Part shown: piece by piece, positions 55,502 to 64,000 of the stretch
How positions within the stretch are numbered: the first letter of the stretch is position 1
How the letters are laid out: every line of letters begins with the position of its first letter
Source: Flavobacterium daemonense
Lineage (GTDB): Bacteria; Bacteroidota; Bacteroidia; Flavobacteriales; Flavobacteriaceae
Reading direction: 5' to 3'
Assembly: GCF_007341385.1 (NCBI RefSeq)
Contig: NZ_VJYD01000010.1
Coordinates: 1-64,000 of the forward strand
Length of the DNA: 64,000 nt
Position numbers and translations under genes: made by a program
Notes under the pieces: model-generated
The model's input: the letters and a program-made list of their open reading frames with translations, nothing else
The model's database searches: none
What the model was told of the DNA's origin: nothing

Positions 55502-55622
55502 GGGGCTAAGGTTCTGAGGGACTAAGGGACTAAGGTTCTAAGATATTAGACCAAAAAAAAAAATCCTGAGACCCTAAGTAAAAAACTCAGAACCTCAGAA
55601 TCTTAGCATCTTAGTATCTCAA
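55502..55622. repeat. 'ctaaggttctgag' inverted repeat
   Basis: Arms of repeated GGCTAAGGTTCTGAGGGACT-type units and their complements (CTCAGAACCTCAGAATCTTAG) lie around a poly-A centre. Related units occur at 55195-55229, 56591-56700 and 38503-38541. It separates the convergent SemiSWEET and 55642 genes. Confidence 0.7.
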
Positions 55623-55641
55623 GATAAATATATGTTGCTTC

Positions 55642-56436
55642 TCAGCTAGCTAATTTTTGGTTATAAAGTTTAAATGACCAATGGTGTCTGGCTCTGAAAA
55701 GTTTTACTGATGCCATTACATCAGAAAAACTCATGGTCGAAATTCGTTTTATTTCTGCGAATTGTCTTTCTGCAAAATCAACGATAGGATCAAATGTTGA
55801 CAAATAGTTGAAAGCGTGTTGCTCTAATTCCATTTCAACAATATGATTTAAAATGCTTTTTTTAAGAAGTGTGCCAACAACTCCTTTTTCAGGCATTGTT
55901 TTGAATTGGTGAATCTTTTTTGAAATTCTTGAATTCTCTTTTCCGATATAAATATAGTTGCCAGAATCGTTTGTAAAATGCTGTTTTACCTGCGAAACTA
56001 ATGGTGTAGTTTTATTCTCCAGCGTTGGCATTCCTAACAAAGTAAACTGAATGCGTTTATGGCTTTCAAAATACAAAACACTATTAATTACAGACGAATT
56101 GTTTAAAACTGCCGATTGGTTTTTACTTAAAATTTTCTTTTCTCCATTTGCTCCAAAACTGTGACATACTTTTCCGTTTTCACAGTAAACAAAAAACACT
56201 GGAGCCGACTGAAATGCTTCGATACTTAAACTTACATCCTGATGAAAAACCAAATCAAAGTGCATAAATAAAATTTTGTCGTCAAAGCGAGTTCCTTTTA
56301 TAGAGCCTTTTGTCCATTTTGATTGAATATCTAAATTATATTCATTGTTTTGTGCACTTAACGTGCCATTAAAACTGTCTTTAAGATCATTAAAAACAGT
56401 ATCAAATTCACCATTGTTTATGTATAGTTTTTTCAT
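55642..56436 (-). CDS. AraC sensor-domain-like protein lacking a clear DNA-binding domain
   Basis: A 264-residue protein resembling the N-terminal ligand-binding region of flavobacterial AraC-type regulators: a cupin-like section (GTRFDDKILFMHFDLVFHQD, PVFFVYCENGKVCHSFG) and a helical linker (KGVVGTLLKKSILNHIVEMELEQH). The final 40 residues contain one helix-like segment (MSFSDVMASVKLFRARHHWSFK) but not a full pair of AraC helix-turn-helix motifs. It may be a truncated regulator or a different family. It is well expressed-looking, with no frameshift obvious. Confidence 0.55.
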   Translation of the reverse strand: MKKLYINNGEFDTVFNDLKDSFNGTLSAQNNEYNLDIQSKWTKGSIKGTRFDDKILFMHFDLVFHQDVSLSIEAFQSAPVFFVYCENGKVCHSFGANGEKKILSKNQSAVLNNSSVINSVLYFESHKRIQFTLLGMPTLENKTTPLVSQVKQHFTNDSGNYIYIGKENSRISKKIHQFKTMPEKGVVGTLLKKSILNHIVEMELEQHAFNYLSTFDPIVDFAERQFAEIKRISTMSFSDVMASVKLFRARHHWSFKLYNQKLAS

Positions 56437-56780
56437 TTTGGTTTGGTTTTAATAAAGCAGTCAGTACTTAATTTGTTTTATAAAAATGAGTTTATAATAT
56501 TTCTCATTTTGTATAATCCAAATTTCGTATTAATTGTAAATCAAACCCTTACACAATTTCAGTCAGATATTTCATAATTTTTATTTACAAGATTCTAAGT
56601 TTCTAAGATTCTGAGATGCTAAGTCATTTAGCAAACGTGAAAACCATTGTTTCGCAAAGGTTTAAAAAACTTAGTAACTCAGAATCTTAGAAACTTAGCG
56701 TCTTTAAAAAAAAACAGCTGCCCCAGATAAATCTGGAACAACTGCTCCTCAGCAAAATAAAAATACCTATTTATTTTATC
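56437..56780. repeat. 344-bp gap with 'ctaagattctgag' repeat
   Basis: The inverted repeat (56591-56625 and 56668-56700) has arms of GATTCTAAGTTTCTAAGATT and complementary units. A minus-strand terminator (56704-56746) follows. The rest is AT-rich and holds the promoter of the AraC-like gene. Confidence 0.65.
56704..56746 (-). terminator. Terminator of the 56781 gene
   Basis: On the minus strand an outer CAGTTG/CAGCTG pair and an inner CCAGAT/ATCTGG stem are followed by T9. Confidence 0.7.
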
Positions 56781-57119
56781 TTAAGTAAGTTCGCTGATGT
56801 CAGCGTTTTTTGAATAATTCTTTTTCGGAATATCTTTAAAAAATTCGGCTTCGTCTAAATCCGCTGTAGGGCCATATCCTATTAAATGGGTTCCTTTAAC
56901 ATGATCTTTTGTTTCAATTATGTACAAAATTGACATATCATCTGGATTGCTCATTCCCTCGTATCGGTGGTGCGCAACAATGTAGATTTCGTCTGGTTGA
57001 TATGCATATTTTGTATCAGAATCTATCAGGCCACCGTTATCAAATAAAAAATTTGCGGTGTAGCCTTCATCTTGATATTTCTGAATATAGTCGGTTTCGT
57101 GTTTTTGCTCTTTTTTCAT
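56781..57119 (-). CDS. Small conserved protein of the family mislabelled 'phosphoribosylpyrophosphate synthetase'
   Basis: A 112-residue protein from the ATG at 57119. The open frame extends to 57140, but MKKEQKHETD is the typical start. The core DEIYIVAHHRYEGMSNPDD and KGTHLIGYGP matches small Bacteroidota proteins often annotated as PRPP synthetase. It lacks any PRPP-synthetase motif and is far too short, so that name should not be used. A cytoplasmic role is likely but unknown. Confidence 0.72.
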   Translation of the reverse strand: MKKEQKHETDYIQKYQDEGYTANFLFDNGGLIDSDTKYAYQPDEIYIVAHHRYEGMSNPDDMSILYIIETKDHVKGTHLIGYGPTADLDEAEFFKDIPKKNYSKNADISELT

Positions 57120-57347
57120 GACTTTAAATTTGAATAACATTTATGCTAATCTATGTTTATCAAATTTCATCATAGCCTGCAAATAAAATTAACTCTATAG
57201 ATTTTAAGATTAGCTCATTCAAAAAAGACTAATTCTAATGCTGAATATTTTAATTAATTTTAATTTTTCAAAGCGCATAACATACAAAAGTGCTATATTT
57301 ATTACATAAAATTTAGTTTTCAACAAAGCGCAAAAAAACAAATTTTA

Positions 57348-60300
57348 ATGAACAATACTAACTACGATTTTCTTTCAAACGGAGGCGAAATGGGTGCCCT
57401 GACGCGTGCCAAAGATTGGAGCAAAACTCCCGTTGGAGCAGTTGAAACCTGGCCTCAAAGTCTTCGAACGACTTTAGGCATCATTTTGCATTCACGATTC
57501 CCAATGTTTTTATTTTGGGGGCCTGAGCATATTTGTTTTTATAATGATGCGTATCGTCCAAGTCTTGGAAACGAAGGAAAACACCCTGATATTTTAGGTC
57601 AAAAAGGCGCTGAATACTGGCCGGAAATTTGGGATTTTATTGGTCCATTAATAGATCAAGTTCTCACAGATGGCGAACCTACTTGGCATGAAGATCAATT
57701 GGTCCCTATTTACAGAAACGGAAAGTTAGAAGATGTTTACTGGACGTTCAGTTATAGTCCGGTTTCAAATGATGACGGAAAAATTTCTGGCGTTTTGGTC
57801 GTCTGCACCGAAACTACAGACAAAGTAAATATTCGCAAAAGACTTGAAGAAAGCAACGAACGCTATCGAAACAACATTTTGCAGGCTCCAAGCGCCATGT
57901 GCATTTTGAGAGGAAAAGATTTTGTTGTTGAAATTGCCAACCGGTTAATGCTTGAAATTTGGGAACGAAAAGAAAATGAAGTTCTCAACAAACCTATTTT
58001 CAAATCACTGCCCGAAGCTGCCGGACAAGGTCTGGAAGACATTTTAATGAATGTCTATTTGACCGGCGAGCGCTTTACTGCAAATGAGCTTCCGGTAAAA
58101 TTAACCCGAAACGGCAAAATTGTAAATACATTTATTAATGTTGTTTACGAAGCTTTATATGAACCTGACGGTTCTATATCAGGAATTGTCGCTATTGCAA
58201 ATGATGTAACACTCCAGGTTACGGCGCGAAATGCCATTGAAGAAAGCGAAAAGCGTTTTAAAAACATTGTACAGCAGGTTCCTCTTAGCATTGCAATTCT
58301 TAAAGGTCCTGATCATATTGTCGAGTTGGCAAATGATACCTATTATCAAATTGTTGACAAAACAGAAGAAGAAACACTTAACAAACCAGTTTTTGAGTCT
58401 GTTCCTGAGACTAAAAGCGCTGTTTATCCGCTGATTACTAAAGTTTATGAAGAAGGAATTCCTTATTTTACAGATGAACTTCGTGTAACTTTAAATCGAT
58501 ATGACAAGCAAGAAGAATGCTATTTTAATATTGTTTTTCATCCTTTACGAGAGGAAAACAACGAAATTTCAGGCGTCATTGTCGTAGGTTATGAAGTAAC
58601 AGAATCCGTAAAAACAAGATATTTGCTAGCTGAACGAGAAAAAGCTTTTAGAAATCTAGTTATGCAGTCGCCAATTGCAATGACGATTTTTAAAGGAAAA
58701 GATCATATTATCGAATTGGCCAACACAACGATGCTGCTAGATATTTGGCAGAAAAAAGAAAGCGAAACGATTGGCAAACCAGCCTTGGAAGTTTTTCCGG
58801 AATTGCTGCATCAAAAATATCCACAGCTTTTAAACGATGTATTGCACAACGGAAAAACGATTCGTGAAAATGAATCGATAGCATACATCGAAATTAAAGG
58901 CAAACTCAAGAAATTTTATCTCGATTATCAATATACACTGCTTTTTGAACCAAATGGAGATATTTCGGCGGTAATGATCAACGTGAATAATGTTACAGAC
59001 AAAGTCGAGGCCAGAAAAAAAGTGGAAGATGCAGAAGAGAGAGTCCGCTTGGCTTCTGAAATTGCCGAAATCGTAACTTGGGATTTAAATGTTCCTACGC
59101 AGGAATTAATTTATTCGAACAATTTGCTGACGCTTTTTGGCCTCGAAAAAAACAAAAAAGTTACCCGAGCGCAGATTTTAAGCCAAATTTTTGAAGAAGA
59201 TTTTCCGGTGATTGAAAAAGCATTCGCAAAGGCGCTTAAAACTACGGTTTACAAATACGAAGCCCGAATTCTTAAACCAGATGATTCGGTTGCGTGGATC
59301 AGAGTGCACGGAAAAATGTTTTTTGATGATTTGAAAAATCCTGTAAAAATGCTCGGAATTGTAATGGATATTACCGACGAAAAAAATAATCAGGAAATTT
59401 TAATGAAAAGCGAACAAAGATTCAGACTCCTTGCCGACTCAATTCAGCAGTTTGTTTGGACCAGCGATGCACTCGGAAATTTAAATTACTTTAATAAATC
59501 GATTTATGATTATTCTGGTTTGTCTAAAATCAATATCAATCAAAACGGATGGCTCCAGATTGTTCATCCTAACGATCGTCAAGAAAATATTAATCGGTGG
59601 ATGGAAGCAATTAAAACCGGTAATGATTTCTTATTTGAACATCGATTTCTGCGTCACGACGGAAAATACAGATGGTATTCCAGTCATGCGATTCCGCAAA
59701 AAGATGCCGAAGGAAAAATTCAGATGTGGGTAGGAACAAGTACCGATATTCAGGATCAAAAAGATTCTACCGATTTGCTGGAAAAACAAGTTTTACAGCG
59801 CACCGAAGAACTCGAAAGCAAAAACAAGGATTTGATAAACATGAATATTGAATTGCAGTCGTTTGCCTATATTTCAAGCCACGATTTGCAGGAACCGCTG
59901 CGAAAAATACAGACTTTTGCCAGCCGACTAACCGATTTGGACGAACAGAATATCTCGGCGAGAGCCAAAACCTATTTAGAACGTATCGAATTTTCGGCCA
60001 AAAGAATGCAGGCGTTGATACAAGATCTTCTAGCTTATTCCAGAACCAATTCGGCCGAGAGGACTTTTGTAAAAACTAATTTAGATGAAATTGCCGAGGA
60101 AGTCATTATGGATTTTTCTGACCGAATTGAAGAAAAAAATGCAGTTATTGATCTTCAGCCTCTTGGAGAAGGAACTGTAATGCCTTTTCAATTTAGGCAG
60201 CTTCTCCACAATTTGATTGGAAATGCGTTGAAGTTCTCACGTAAAGATGTTCCTCCCCATATTCAAGTTAAAGCGCGGAGAGTTATTGGACATAAATTAA

Positions 60301-60554
60301 ATTTCAAGGTTGATTATCCTGATAAAATTTACTTCTGCCTGAGAATTACCGACAACGGAATTGGTTTTGATGATGAATATAAAGAACGAATTTTTGAAGT
60401 TTTTCAACGTCTAAATACCGAAAGCGAATTTCTGGGAACTGGAATTGGTCTTGCAATCGTAAAAAAAATTGTCGAAAACCATAAAGGAATCATCAAAGCA
60501 AGCAGTGAAAAAGGCCACGGAGCAACATTTAAAGTTTTCCTGCCGGAATTATAA
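57348..60554 (+). CDS. Multi-PAS cytoplasmic sensor histidine kinase
   Basis: A 1068-residue soluble kinase with no signal peptide or membrane helix. About six PAS/PAC units in series (about 20-160, 175-300, 300-425, 430-555, 560-685, 690-815) precede a coiled coil and HisKA with His845 (YISSHDLQEPLRKIQTF), then ATPase (NLIGNALKFSR, DNGIGFDDEYKERIF, GTGIGLAIVKK). PAS units 2-4 are clearly duplicated (repeated 'APS/VPL/SPIAM.I.kG.dhivElAN' openings). It is convergent with a receiver gene, a probable partner, across a shared terminator. Confidence 0.94.
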   Translation: MNNTNYDFLSNGGEMGALTRAKDWSKTPVGAVETWPQSLRTTLGIILHSRFPMFLFWGPEHICFYNDAYRPSLGNEGKHPDILGQKGAEYWPEIWDFIGPLIDQVLTDGEPTWHEDQLVPIYRNGKLEDVYWTFSYSPVSNDDGKISGVLVVCTETTDKVNIRKRLEESNERYRNNILQAPSAMCILRGKDFVVEIANRLMLEIWERKENEVLNKPIFKSLPEAAGQGLEDILMNVYLTGERFTANELPVKLTRNGKIVNTFINVVYEALYEPDGSISGIVAIANDVTLQVTARNAIEESEKRFKNIVQQVPLSIAILKGPDHIVELANDTYYQIVDKTEEETLNKPVFESVPETKSAVYPLITKVYEEGIPYFTDELRVTLNRYDKQEECYFNIVFHPLREENNEISGVIVVGYEVTESVKTRYLLAEREKAFRNLVMQSPIAMTIFKGKDHIIELANTTMLLDIWQKKESETIGKPALEVFPELLHQKYPQLLNDVLHNGKTIRENESIAYIEIKGKLKKFYLDYQYTLLFEPNGDISAVMINVNNVTDKVEARKKVEDAEERVRLASEIAEIVTWDLNVPTQELIYSNNLLTLFGLEKNKKVTRAQILSQIFEEDFPVIEKAFAKALKTTVYKYEARILKPDDSVAWIRVHGKMFFDDLKNPVKMLGIVMDITDEKNNQEILMKSEQRFRLLADSIQQFVWTSDALGNLNYFNKSIYDYSGLSKININQNGWLQIVHPNDRQENINRWMEAIKTGNDFLFEHRFLRHDGKYRWYSSHAIPQKDAEGKIQMWVGTSTDIQDQKDSTDLLEKQVLQRTEELESKNKDLINMNIELQSFAYISSHDLQEPLRKIQTFASRLTDLDEQNISARAKTYLERIEFSAKRMQALIQDLLAYSRTNSAERTFVKTNLDEIAEEVIMDFSDRIEEKNAVIDLQPLGEGTVMPFQFRQLLHNLIGNALKFSRKDVPPHIQVKARRVIGHKLNFKVDYPDKIYFCLRITDNGIGFDDEYKERIFEVFQRLNTESEFLGTGIGLAIVKKIVENHKGIIKASSEKGHGATFKVFLPEL

Positions 60555-60556
60555 AA

Positions 60557-60606
60557 AAATACCAGATTCATTTGCTGAAAATGAATCTGGTATTTCTTTT
60601 TTTTTT
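60557..60606. terminator. Bidirectional terminator
   Basis: AATACCAGATTCAT and ATGAATCTGGTATT form a 14-bp stem with A-runs and a long T-run, between the convergent kinase and receiver genes. Confidence 0.92.
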
Positions 60607-60620
60607 GTTAGGTGCTGAGA

Positions 60621-61052
60621 TTATAATTTGTACACAAATGTTTTTTGGTCTGGAACAAATTCTTTCCAATTTATGGATAATGAATGTTCAATAGATTTTA
60701 TAATATCTTTCATCAAAACCGGTTTTGTAATAAAAAAATTAGCTCCCAAAGCGAGACTTTTTTCAATGATACTTGGTTCATTTGATGTTGAAAAAATAAT
60801 AATTGGAATATCATTATTTTCATCAGATCCTTTGAGTTCTGTCAGGACATCAAAGCCATTTTTTCCGGGCATATTCAAGTCTAAAAAAATAACATCCGGC
60901 TTTGGCGGTGCGTGTGCTATTGCATTTAGTAACTTTTCTCCACCCGTGTAAGTTTGCAGAACTATATCTTTTGATAATGAATCGACGGCATCGGCAAAAA
61001 TACTCAAATCGTCTTCGTCATCATCTGTATAGAAAATTAACAAATCGTTCAT
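60621..61052 (-). CDS. Rcp1-like single-domain response regulator
   Basis: A 143-residue receiver from the ATG at 61052 (MNDLLIFYTDDDEDD). The frame is open to 61130, but that part has no family similarity. Acidic residues at 10-12, phospho-acceptor Asp58 in FLDLNMPGKNG, Thr/Ser in FSTSNEPS and Lys in FITKPVLMKD are present. Receivers of this type are typical partners of soluble PAS or phytochrome kinases, which fits the convergent multi-PAS kinase gene. It has no output domain. Confidence 0.92.
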   Translation of the reverse strand: MNDLLIFYTDDDEDDLSIFADAVDSLSKDIVLQTYTGGEKLLNAIAHAPPKPDVIFLDLNMPGKNGFDVLTELKGSDENNDIPIIIFSTSNEPSIIEKSLALGANFFITKPVLMKDIIKSIEHSLSINWKEFVPDQKTFVYKL

Positions 61053-61269
61053 GTAGAAAGGGTTAAACTGTTTTTGTAAAGATAAAAAAAATAAGTTTAC
61101 ACACAATATTCTGTTAAAATTTTCTGACAAAACTCCAAAATTGAAATCTGATAATTTTAAAATATAATTCTATAAATCTTTCCGTTCTAAAAACCGCAAC
61201 TTTGTTTGGAAGATTTTTTTCAAACAAAACAAATTCAACGATTTATACAATAATTAAAATTATAAAGTC

Positions 61270-61773
61270 ATGGGAGATCATAAAAACCTTACCGAAGAAT
61301 TAGCGGTAAACAAGATAAAAGAATTAGCAGAAAACATAAAAACCTGCATGTTTTGCACTTACAATAACGACCGTTTGCAGTCGAGACCAATGTCGGTTCA
61401 AAAAATTGATGATTTGGGCAATCTTTGGTTTTTGTCTGACCGAAACAGCAGCCAAAATGCCGATATTACAATGAACCCTACAGTAGAAATATTTTTTGCT
61501 GAACCAAACGATAAATTCCTGACTCTTCACGGATCAGCAACTATTAAATATGACAGAGAAACGATCAAGGATTTGTACGATCCAATTGTAAAAGTCTGGA
61601 TGCCAGGCGGCATCGACGATCCAAATTTAAGCGTCATAAAAGTAGTTCCTGATGATGGTTATTACTGGAACAACAAAAACGGCAAACTGGTCGCAATCGC
61701 TAAAATGACCGCAGCGCTTGTTACTGGAAAAACTATGGATGACGGTGTTGAAGGTAATTTGCAATTGCAGTAG
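61270..61773 (+). CDS. Pyridoxamine 5'-phosphate oxidase-fold protein (general stress type)
   Basis: A 167-residue split-barrel flavin-binding protein similar to general stress protein 26. Signatures: TCMFCTYNNDRLQSRPMSVQ near 30-50, LWFLSDRNSSQNADI, PTVEIFFAEPNDKFLTLHGSA. The true PNPOx residues are not all present, so a flavin- or cofactor-dependent stress function is more likely than vitamin B6 synthesis. It is a single gene. Confidence 0.88.
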   Translation: MGDHKNLTEELAVNKIKELAENIKTCMFCTYNNDRLQSRPMSVQKIDDLGNLWFLSDRNSSQNADITMNPTVEIFFAEPNDKFLTLHGSATIKYDRETIKDLYDPIVKVWMPGGIDDPNLSVIKVVPDDGYYWNNKNGKLVAIAKMTAALVTGKTMDDGVEGNLQLQ

Positions 61774-61789
61774 TTTTTTGAGCTGCAAT

Positions 61790-61883
61790 TTAACCGCAAA
61801 GTCCGCAAAGATTTACGCAAGGTTCGCAGGAATTATTTCTTTGTGTGCTTTGCGTTTTTTTCTTTGCGGACTTTGCGGTTAAA
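61790..61883. repeat. 'ACCGCAAAG' family inverted repeat
   Basis: The left arm begins TTAACCGCAAAGTCCGCAAA at 61790, and the right arm ends CTTTGCGGTTAAA by 61883. The TAA stop codon of the minus-strand DUF72 gene (61879-61881) lies inside the right arm, so the repeat supplies the stop. Confidence 0.75.
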
Positions 61884-62592
61884 ATAAAATTCTCTTCATC
61901 TCTAAAGCATTCAAAATTCCTGCTTCGCTTGCTGTATTATTGAAATACACAAATCCCGATTTAGACTCTATTTTTGCCTTGATTTCAGACAATTCATCAG
62001 AAGTATAACGCGAATAAAAAAGCTTCGGGATTCCGTGTAAACGAACGTAGACAAGCGGAAAATCGGTGAAAATGGTTTGCGGTAATTTTGGGTAGCTCAC
62101 ACTGCAAAATGTAATGTTGTTTTCTAAAAAAGCGGTCCAAACTTCTTCATTCCACCAACTTTCATGACGAAATTCAATTACATTTTTAAAGCTTAAATTC
62201 AAGTTTTGAATAATATGTTGCAGTCTTTCAGAGGTAAACGAATAACTCGGCGGAAACTGAAATAAAATACAACCTAATTTATCTTTCAAACCCTCTTTGC
62301 AACAATTATAAAAGTTATTTAATAAAACTTCGCAGTCAATAAACTTTTTAAGATGTGTGATTTCTTTTGGCGCTTTTACCGAAAATAAAAAATCAGGAGG
62401 TGTTTTATTATACCAATTTCCAAAGATTCTTAAAGTCGGAAATTTATAAAAGCTACCGTTGAATTCATAGGTTTTAAAATGTTGGCAATAAAAATCAAAC
62501 CATTTTGACGTAGGCAGATTTTCGGGATAAAAAATGCCTTTCCAAAACCGATTATTATAACTCGAACATCCTATTAAAATATCATTTTTCAT
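61879..62592 (-). CDS. DUF72 family protein
   Basis: A 237-residue TIM-barrel-like DUF72 (YecE) protein of unknown function. Signatures: ILIGCSSYNNRFWKGIFYPENLP near 4-26, FYCQHFKTYEFNGSFYKFP, FSVKAPKEITHLKK and VIEFRHESWWNEEV. The start at 62592 gives an ATGA overlap with the upstream glycosylase gene, which indicates coupled translation. An earlier in-frame ATG at 62610 is less likely. Confidence 0.9.
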   Translation of the reverse strand: MKNDILIGCSSYNNRFWKGIFYPENLPTSKWFDFYCQHFKTYEFNGSFYKFPTLRIFGNWYNKTPPDFLFSVKAPKEITHLKKFIDCEVLLNNFYNCCKEGLKDKLGCILFQFPPSYSFTSERLQHIIQNLNLSFKNVIEFRHESWWNEEVWTAFLENNITFCSVSYPKLPQTIFTDFPLVYVRLHGIPKLFYSRYTSDELSEIKAKIESKSGFVYFNNTASEAGILNALEMKRILF

Positions 62593-63320
62593 ATGTGAAG
62601 CTGTTGACAATTGGTACAGAAAAAACTTCGGCGGTTTCTTTTTCCCGTGTGTTTTCTCATGAAAGGCAAATTACAACGCAAGCAAATACTTTTTGTGTAG
62701 GCGAGCCAATGTTTCTTTAATTCGTACTTTTTTTTCCAATACAAAAATTCAAAACTATAAACGGAGCATTCCGAAATTATCTCAGTGATTTTCTCCGGCG
62801 GAATTTTCCCAACCAACGATTCTGGATGAATGTAGCATCGGTACAAAACTTCATTTTTGATGATGTTGCCTACTCCCGAAAATATATTTTGATCTAAAAT
62901 CGCATCGCAAATCATTTCGTCAGGAATTTTGTCCAGACTTTCTTTCGCTTTCTTCGGATTCCAGTTTTCATTCAGCACATCTTCGCTCCAGTCATAATAC
63001 TGATTTACATCACCTTCCAGTATTTTAATCGAACAGGTGTAGAAATTGATTTCGCCTGTAGCAAATTTCAAATGCAGTCTGGGTTTGGTTTCTTTTTGCT
63101 CGTTGACGCGGTAGGTGCCAAACATAAGCATGTGAATTTTAACTGTAAAATCATCAAAGCAAATCAAAAAATGCTTTCCCCAAGTTTTGAATGACTCGAT
63201 TTTTTTGTTTTTTAAACGCTGAATATCAATACTGCTGTTTCCAGAAACTTCAATTATTTTTTGACCAGAAAACTGTTGTACTTCTTCTTTTAAAATCAAT
63301 ATGGATGGTCCTTCGGGCAT
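62589..63320 (-). CDS. Fpg/Nei family DNA glycosylase/AP lyase (endonuclease VIII-like)
   Basis: A 243-residue base-excision repair enzyme. Pro2 and Glu3 of MPEGPS form the catalytic N-terminus. WGKHFLICF contains the beta-strand Lys, the H2TH motif is near 145-165 (QNIFSGVGNIIKNEVLYRC), and a C-terminal zinc finger uses Cys pairs in CLRCNLP and CTNCQ. The MPEGPS start (rather than MPELPE of Fpg) suggests the Nei branch acting on oxidised pyrimidines. It is in an operon with DUF72. Confidence 0.9.
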   Translation of the reverse strand: MPEGPSILILKEEVQQFSGQKIIEVSGNSSIDIQRLKNKKIESFKTWGKHFLICFDDFTVKIHMLMFGTYRVNEQKETKPRLHLKFATGEINFYTCSIKILEGDVNQYYDWSEDVLNENWNPKKAKESLDKIPDEMICDAILDQNIFSGVGNIIKNEVLYRCYIHPESLVGKIPPEKITEIISECSVYSFEFLYWKKKYELKKHWLAYTKSICLRCNLPFMRKHTGKRNRRSFFCTNCQQLHI

Positions 63321-63478
63321 AATCTTTCGTTTTTATTTTCATTTTTAACAGTTAATAAAATTACCATTCGAAAAGCCACTTGGGTTATAGCATTCTTCAA
63401 TAAAATTCTATTCTACACATCTGATAATTATACAATTACACTAAACAATTCTATAAGGAATACTCTTGTATTTAGAAG

Positions 63479-63486
63479 TAGATTTG
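63479..63486 (+). promoter_or_regulatory. Candidate -7 element before the acidic protein gene
   Basis: TAGATTTG matches TAnnTTTG, 29 nt before the ATG at 63516. No clear TTTG -33 box is at the right distance. Confidence 0.3.
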
Positions 63487-63515
63487 TTTTATAGAAATTA
63501 TAAAAACTCGAAATC

Positions 63516-64000
63516 ATGAATACTATAAATAAAAACAACAGCATTCTTAATAGAAACCCAAACGCCGCCAACAGGAATACGGTAATGAATGAAGAACTCT
63601 ATGATTTAGATGATCAAAAAAATACCGACAACAGTATTGAAGAAACTGCAAATCGCGGTTATACGGTAAGAAATGGACATAACCCAGACAAGCCAAATCC
63701 TGATGAAACTATGGATTATAGCGACGACGATTTAGACGATCTAGATGACGATTTTCATAACGACCGTGACTTAGATGACAGCAATGATAATGTCTATGAA
63801 GTGGAACTTGAAAATGACGATGATTATATCGATGAAGATCTAGACGAAGAAGTAGAAAACGATGAATTTGATAATCCCGCCGACACTTTTGAAAATGATT
63901 TTAATGAAACGGAAGACGATTTAGAAGATCTTGACGAAGATGAAGACGATTTTAATGACGAAGACGATGATAACGATGATGATAATACTTATATTGAGGA
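63516..64000 (+). CDS. Highly acidic low-complexity protein, 3' end outside window
   Basis: From the ATG at 63516 an open frame of 161 codons runs off the window without a stop. The N-terminus is Asn-rich (about 1-25), then Asp/Glu-rich. Thirty-five of the last 59 residues visible are Asp or Glu, with no cysteine or signal peptide. Such proteins may be disordered or cation-binding, but the family cannot be assigned. A -7-like TAGATTTG precedes it. Confidence 0.7.
   Translation, partial: MNTINKNNSILNRNPNAANRNTVMNEELYDLDDQKNTDNSIEETANRGYTVRNGHNPDKPNPDETMDYSDDDLDDLDDDFHNDRDLDDSNDNVYEVELENDDDYIDEDLDEEVENDEFDNPADTFENDFNETEDDLEDLDEDEDDFNDEDDDNDDDNTYIE

Noticed and set aside
57120..57347. Possible light-sensing (phytochrome) operon
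   Set aside because: The kinase has PAS units but no GAF-PHY pair or chromophore cysteine that I can identify, and there is no heme oxygenase gene.
61052..61130. Longer Rcp1-like receiver starting at 61130
   Set aside because: The extension is not part of the receiver fold and the 61052 ATG gives the normal start.

Overview
The window looks like a chromosomal segment of a Flavobacterium-like member of the Bacteroidota. Evidence: AT-rich DNA, a SusC/SusD pair with a hybrid two-component regulator, families typical of this group (DUF6428, DUF6660, SemiSWEET, the small 'PRPP synthetase'-type protein), many lipoproteins and secreted proteins with short signal peptides, almost no Shine-Dalgarno sequences, and gaps packed with palindromic repeats. 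No rRNA, tRNA, CRISPR array, transposase or phage gene was seen.

Layout. 0.3-2.8 kb (+): TauE/SafE exporter with its DUF1634 partner, then a flavin-dependent (LLM) oxidoreductase. 2.9-16.2 kb (-): a polysaccharide utilisation locus (PUL) with SusC, SusD, a GH5-like lipoprotein, a GH43-like propeller enzyme, a GH2 enzyme, a GH43, a secreted aldose 1-epimerase and a second GH43. It is read divergently from a hybrid two-component regulator (16.6-20.5 kb, +). 20.9-26.3 kb: thiolase, a divergent azoreductase/HxlR pair, and a succinate dehydrogenase/fumarate reductase flavoprotein and iron-sulfur pair without a membrane anchor gene. 26.4-36.2 kb: three unlike S1 sulfatases, interspersed with a DapB-like paralogue, DUF1810, a tautomerase and a small arsenic cluster (ArsR, DUF6428, a 42-residue membrane peptide, ArsC). 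36.3-44.6 kb (-): a heavy-metal efflux cluster (DUF6660, CzcA, TolC-like, CzcB, P1B-type ATPase). 45-47 kb: two outer-membrane barrel proteins. 47.2-53.9 kb (-): CheB, CheR, a single-domain receiver, a large hybrid kinase and a receiver-kinase, with no chemoreceptor. 54-64 kb: SDR, SemiSWEET, small conserved proteins, a multi-PAS kinase convergent with a receiver, a PNPOx-fold protein, a DUF72/Fpg-Nei operon, and the start of a very acidic protein that runs off the end.

How the genes work together. In the PUL, SusC/SusD bind and import glycans trimmed by surface and periplasmic glycosidases, and the regulator senses a breakdown product. The GH43/GH2/GH5-like set fits an arabinose- or galactose-bearing plant polysaccharide, but the substrate cannot be fixed from sequence. 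The metal cluster combines RND export across the envelope with a P-type ATPase. The arsenic cluster has candidate ArsR operators but no arsenite pump in the window.

The most unusual feature is the repeats. At least nine palindromic or inverted-repeat families occupy the gaps. One is MITE-like, with about 18-bp terminal inverted repeats, sometimes with another palindrome nested inside. In the czc cluster a repeat lies inside reading frames and encodes the czcB signal-peptide core, part of the TolC-like N-terminus and the CzcA C-terminal tail.
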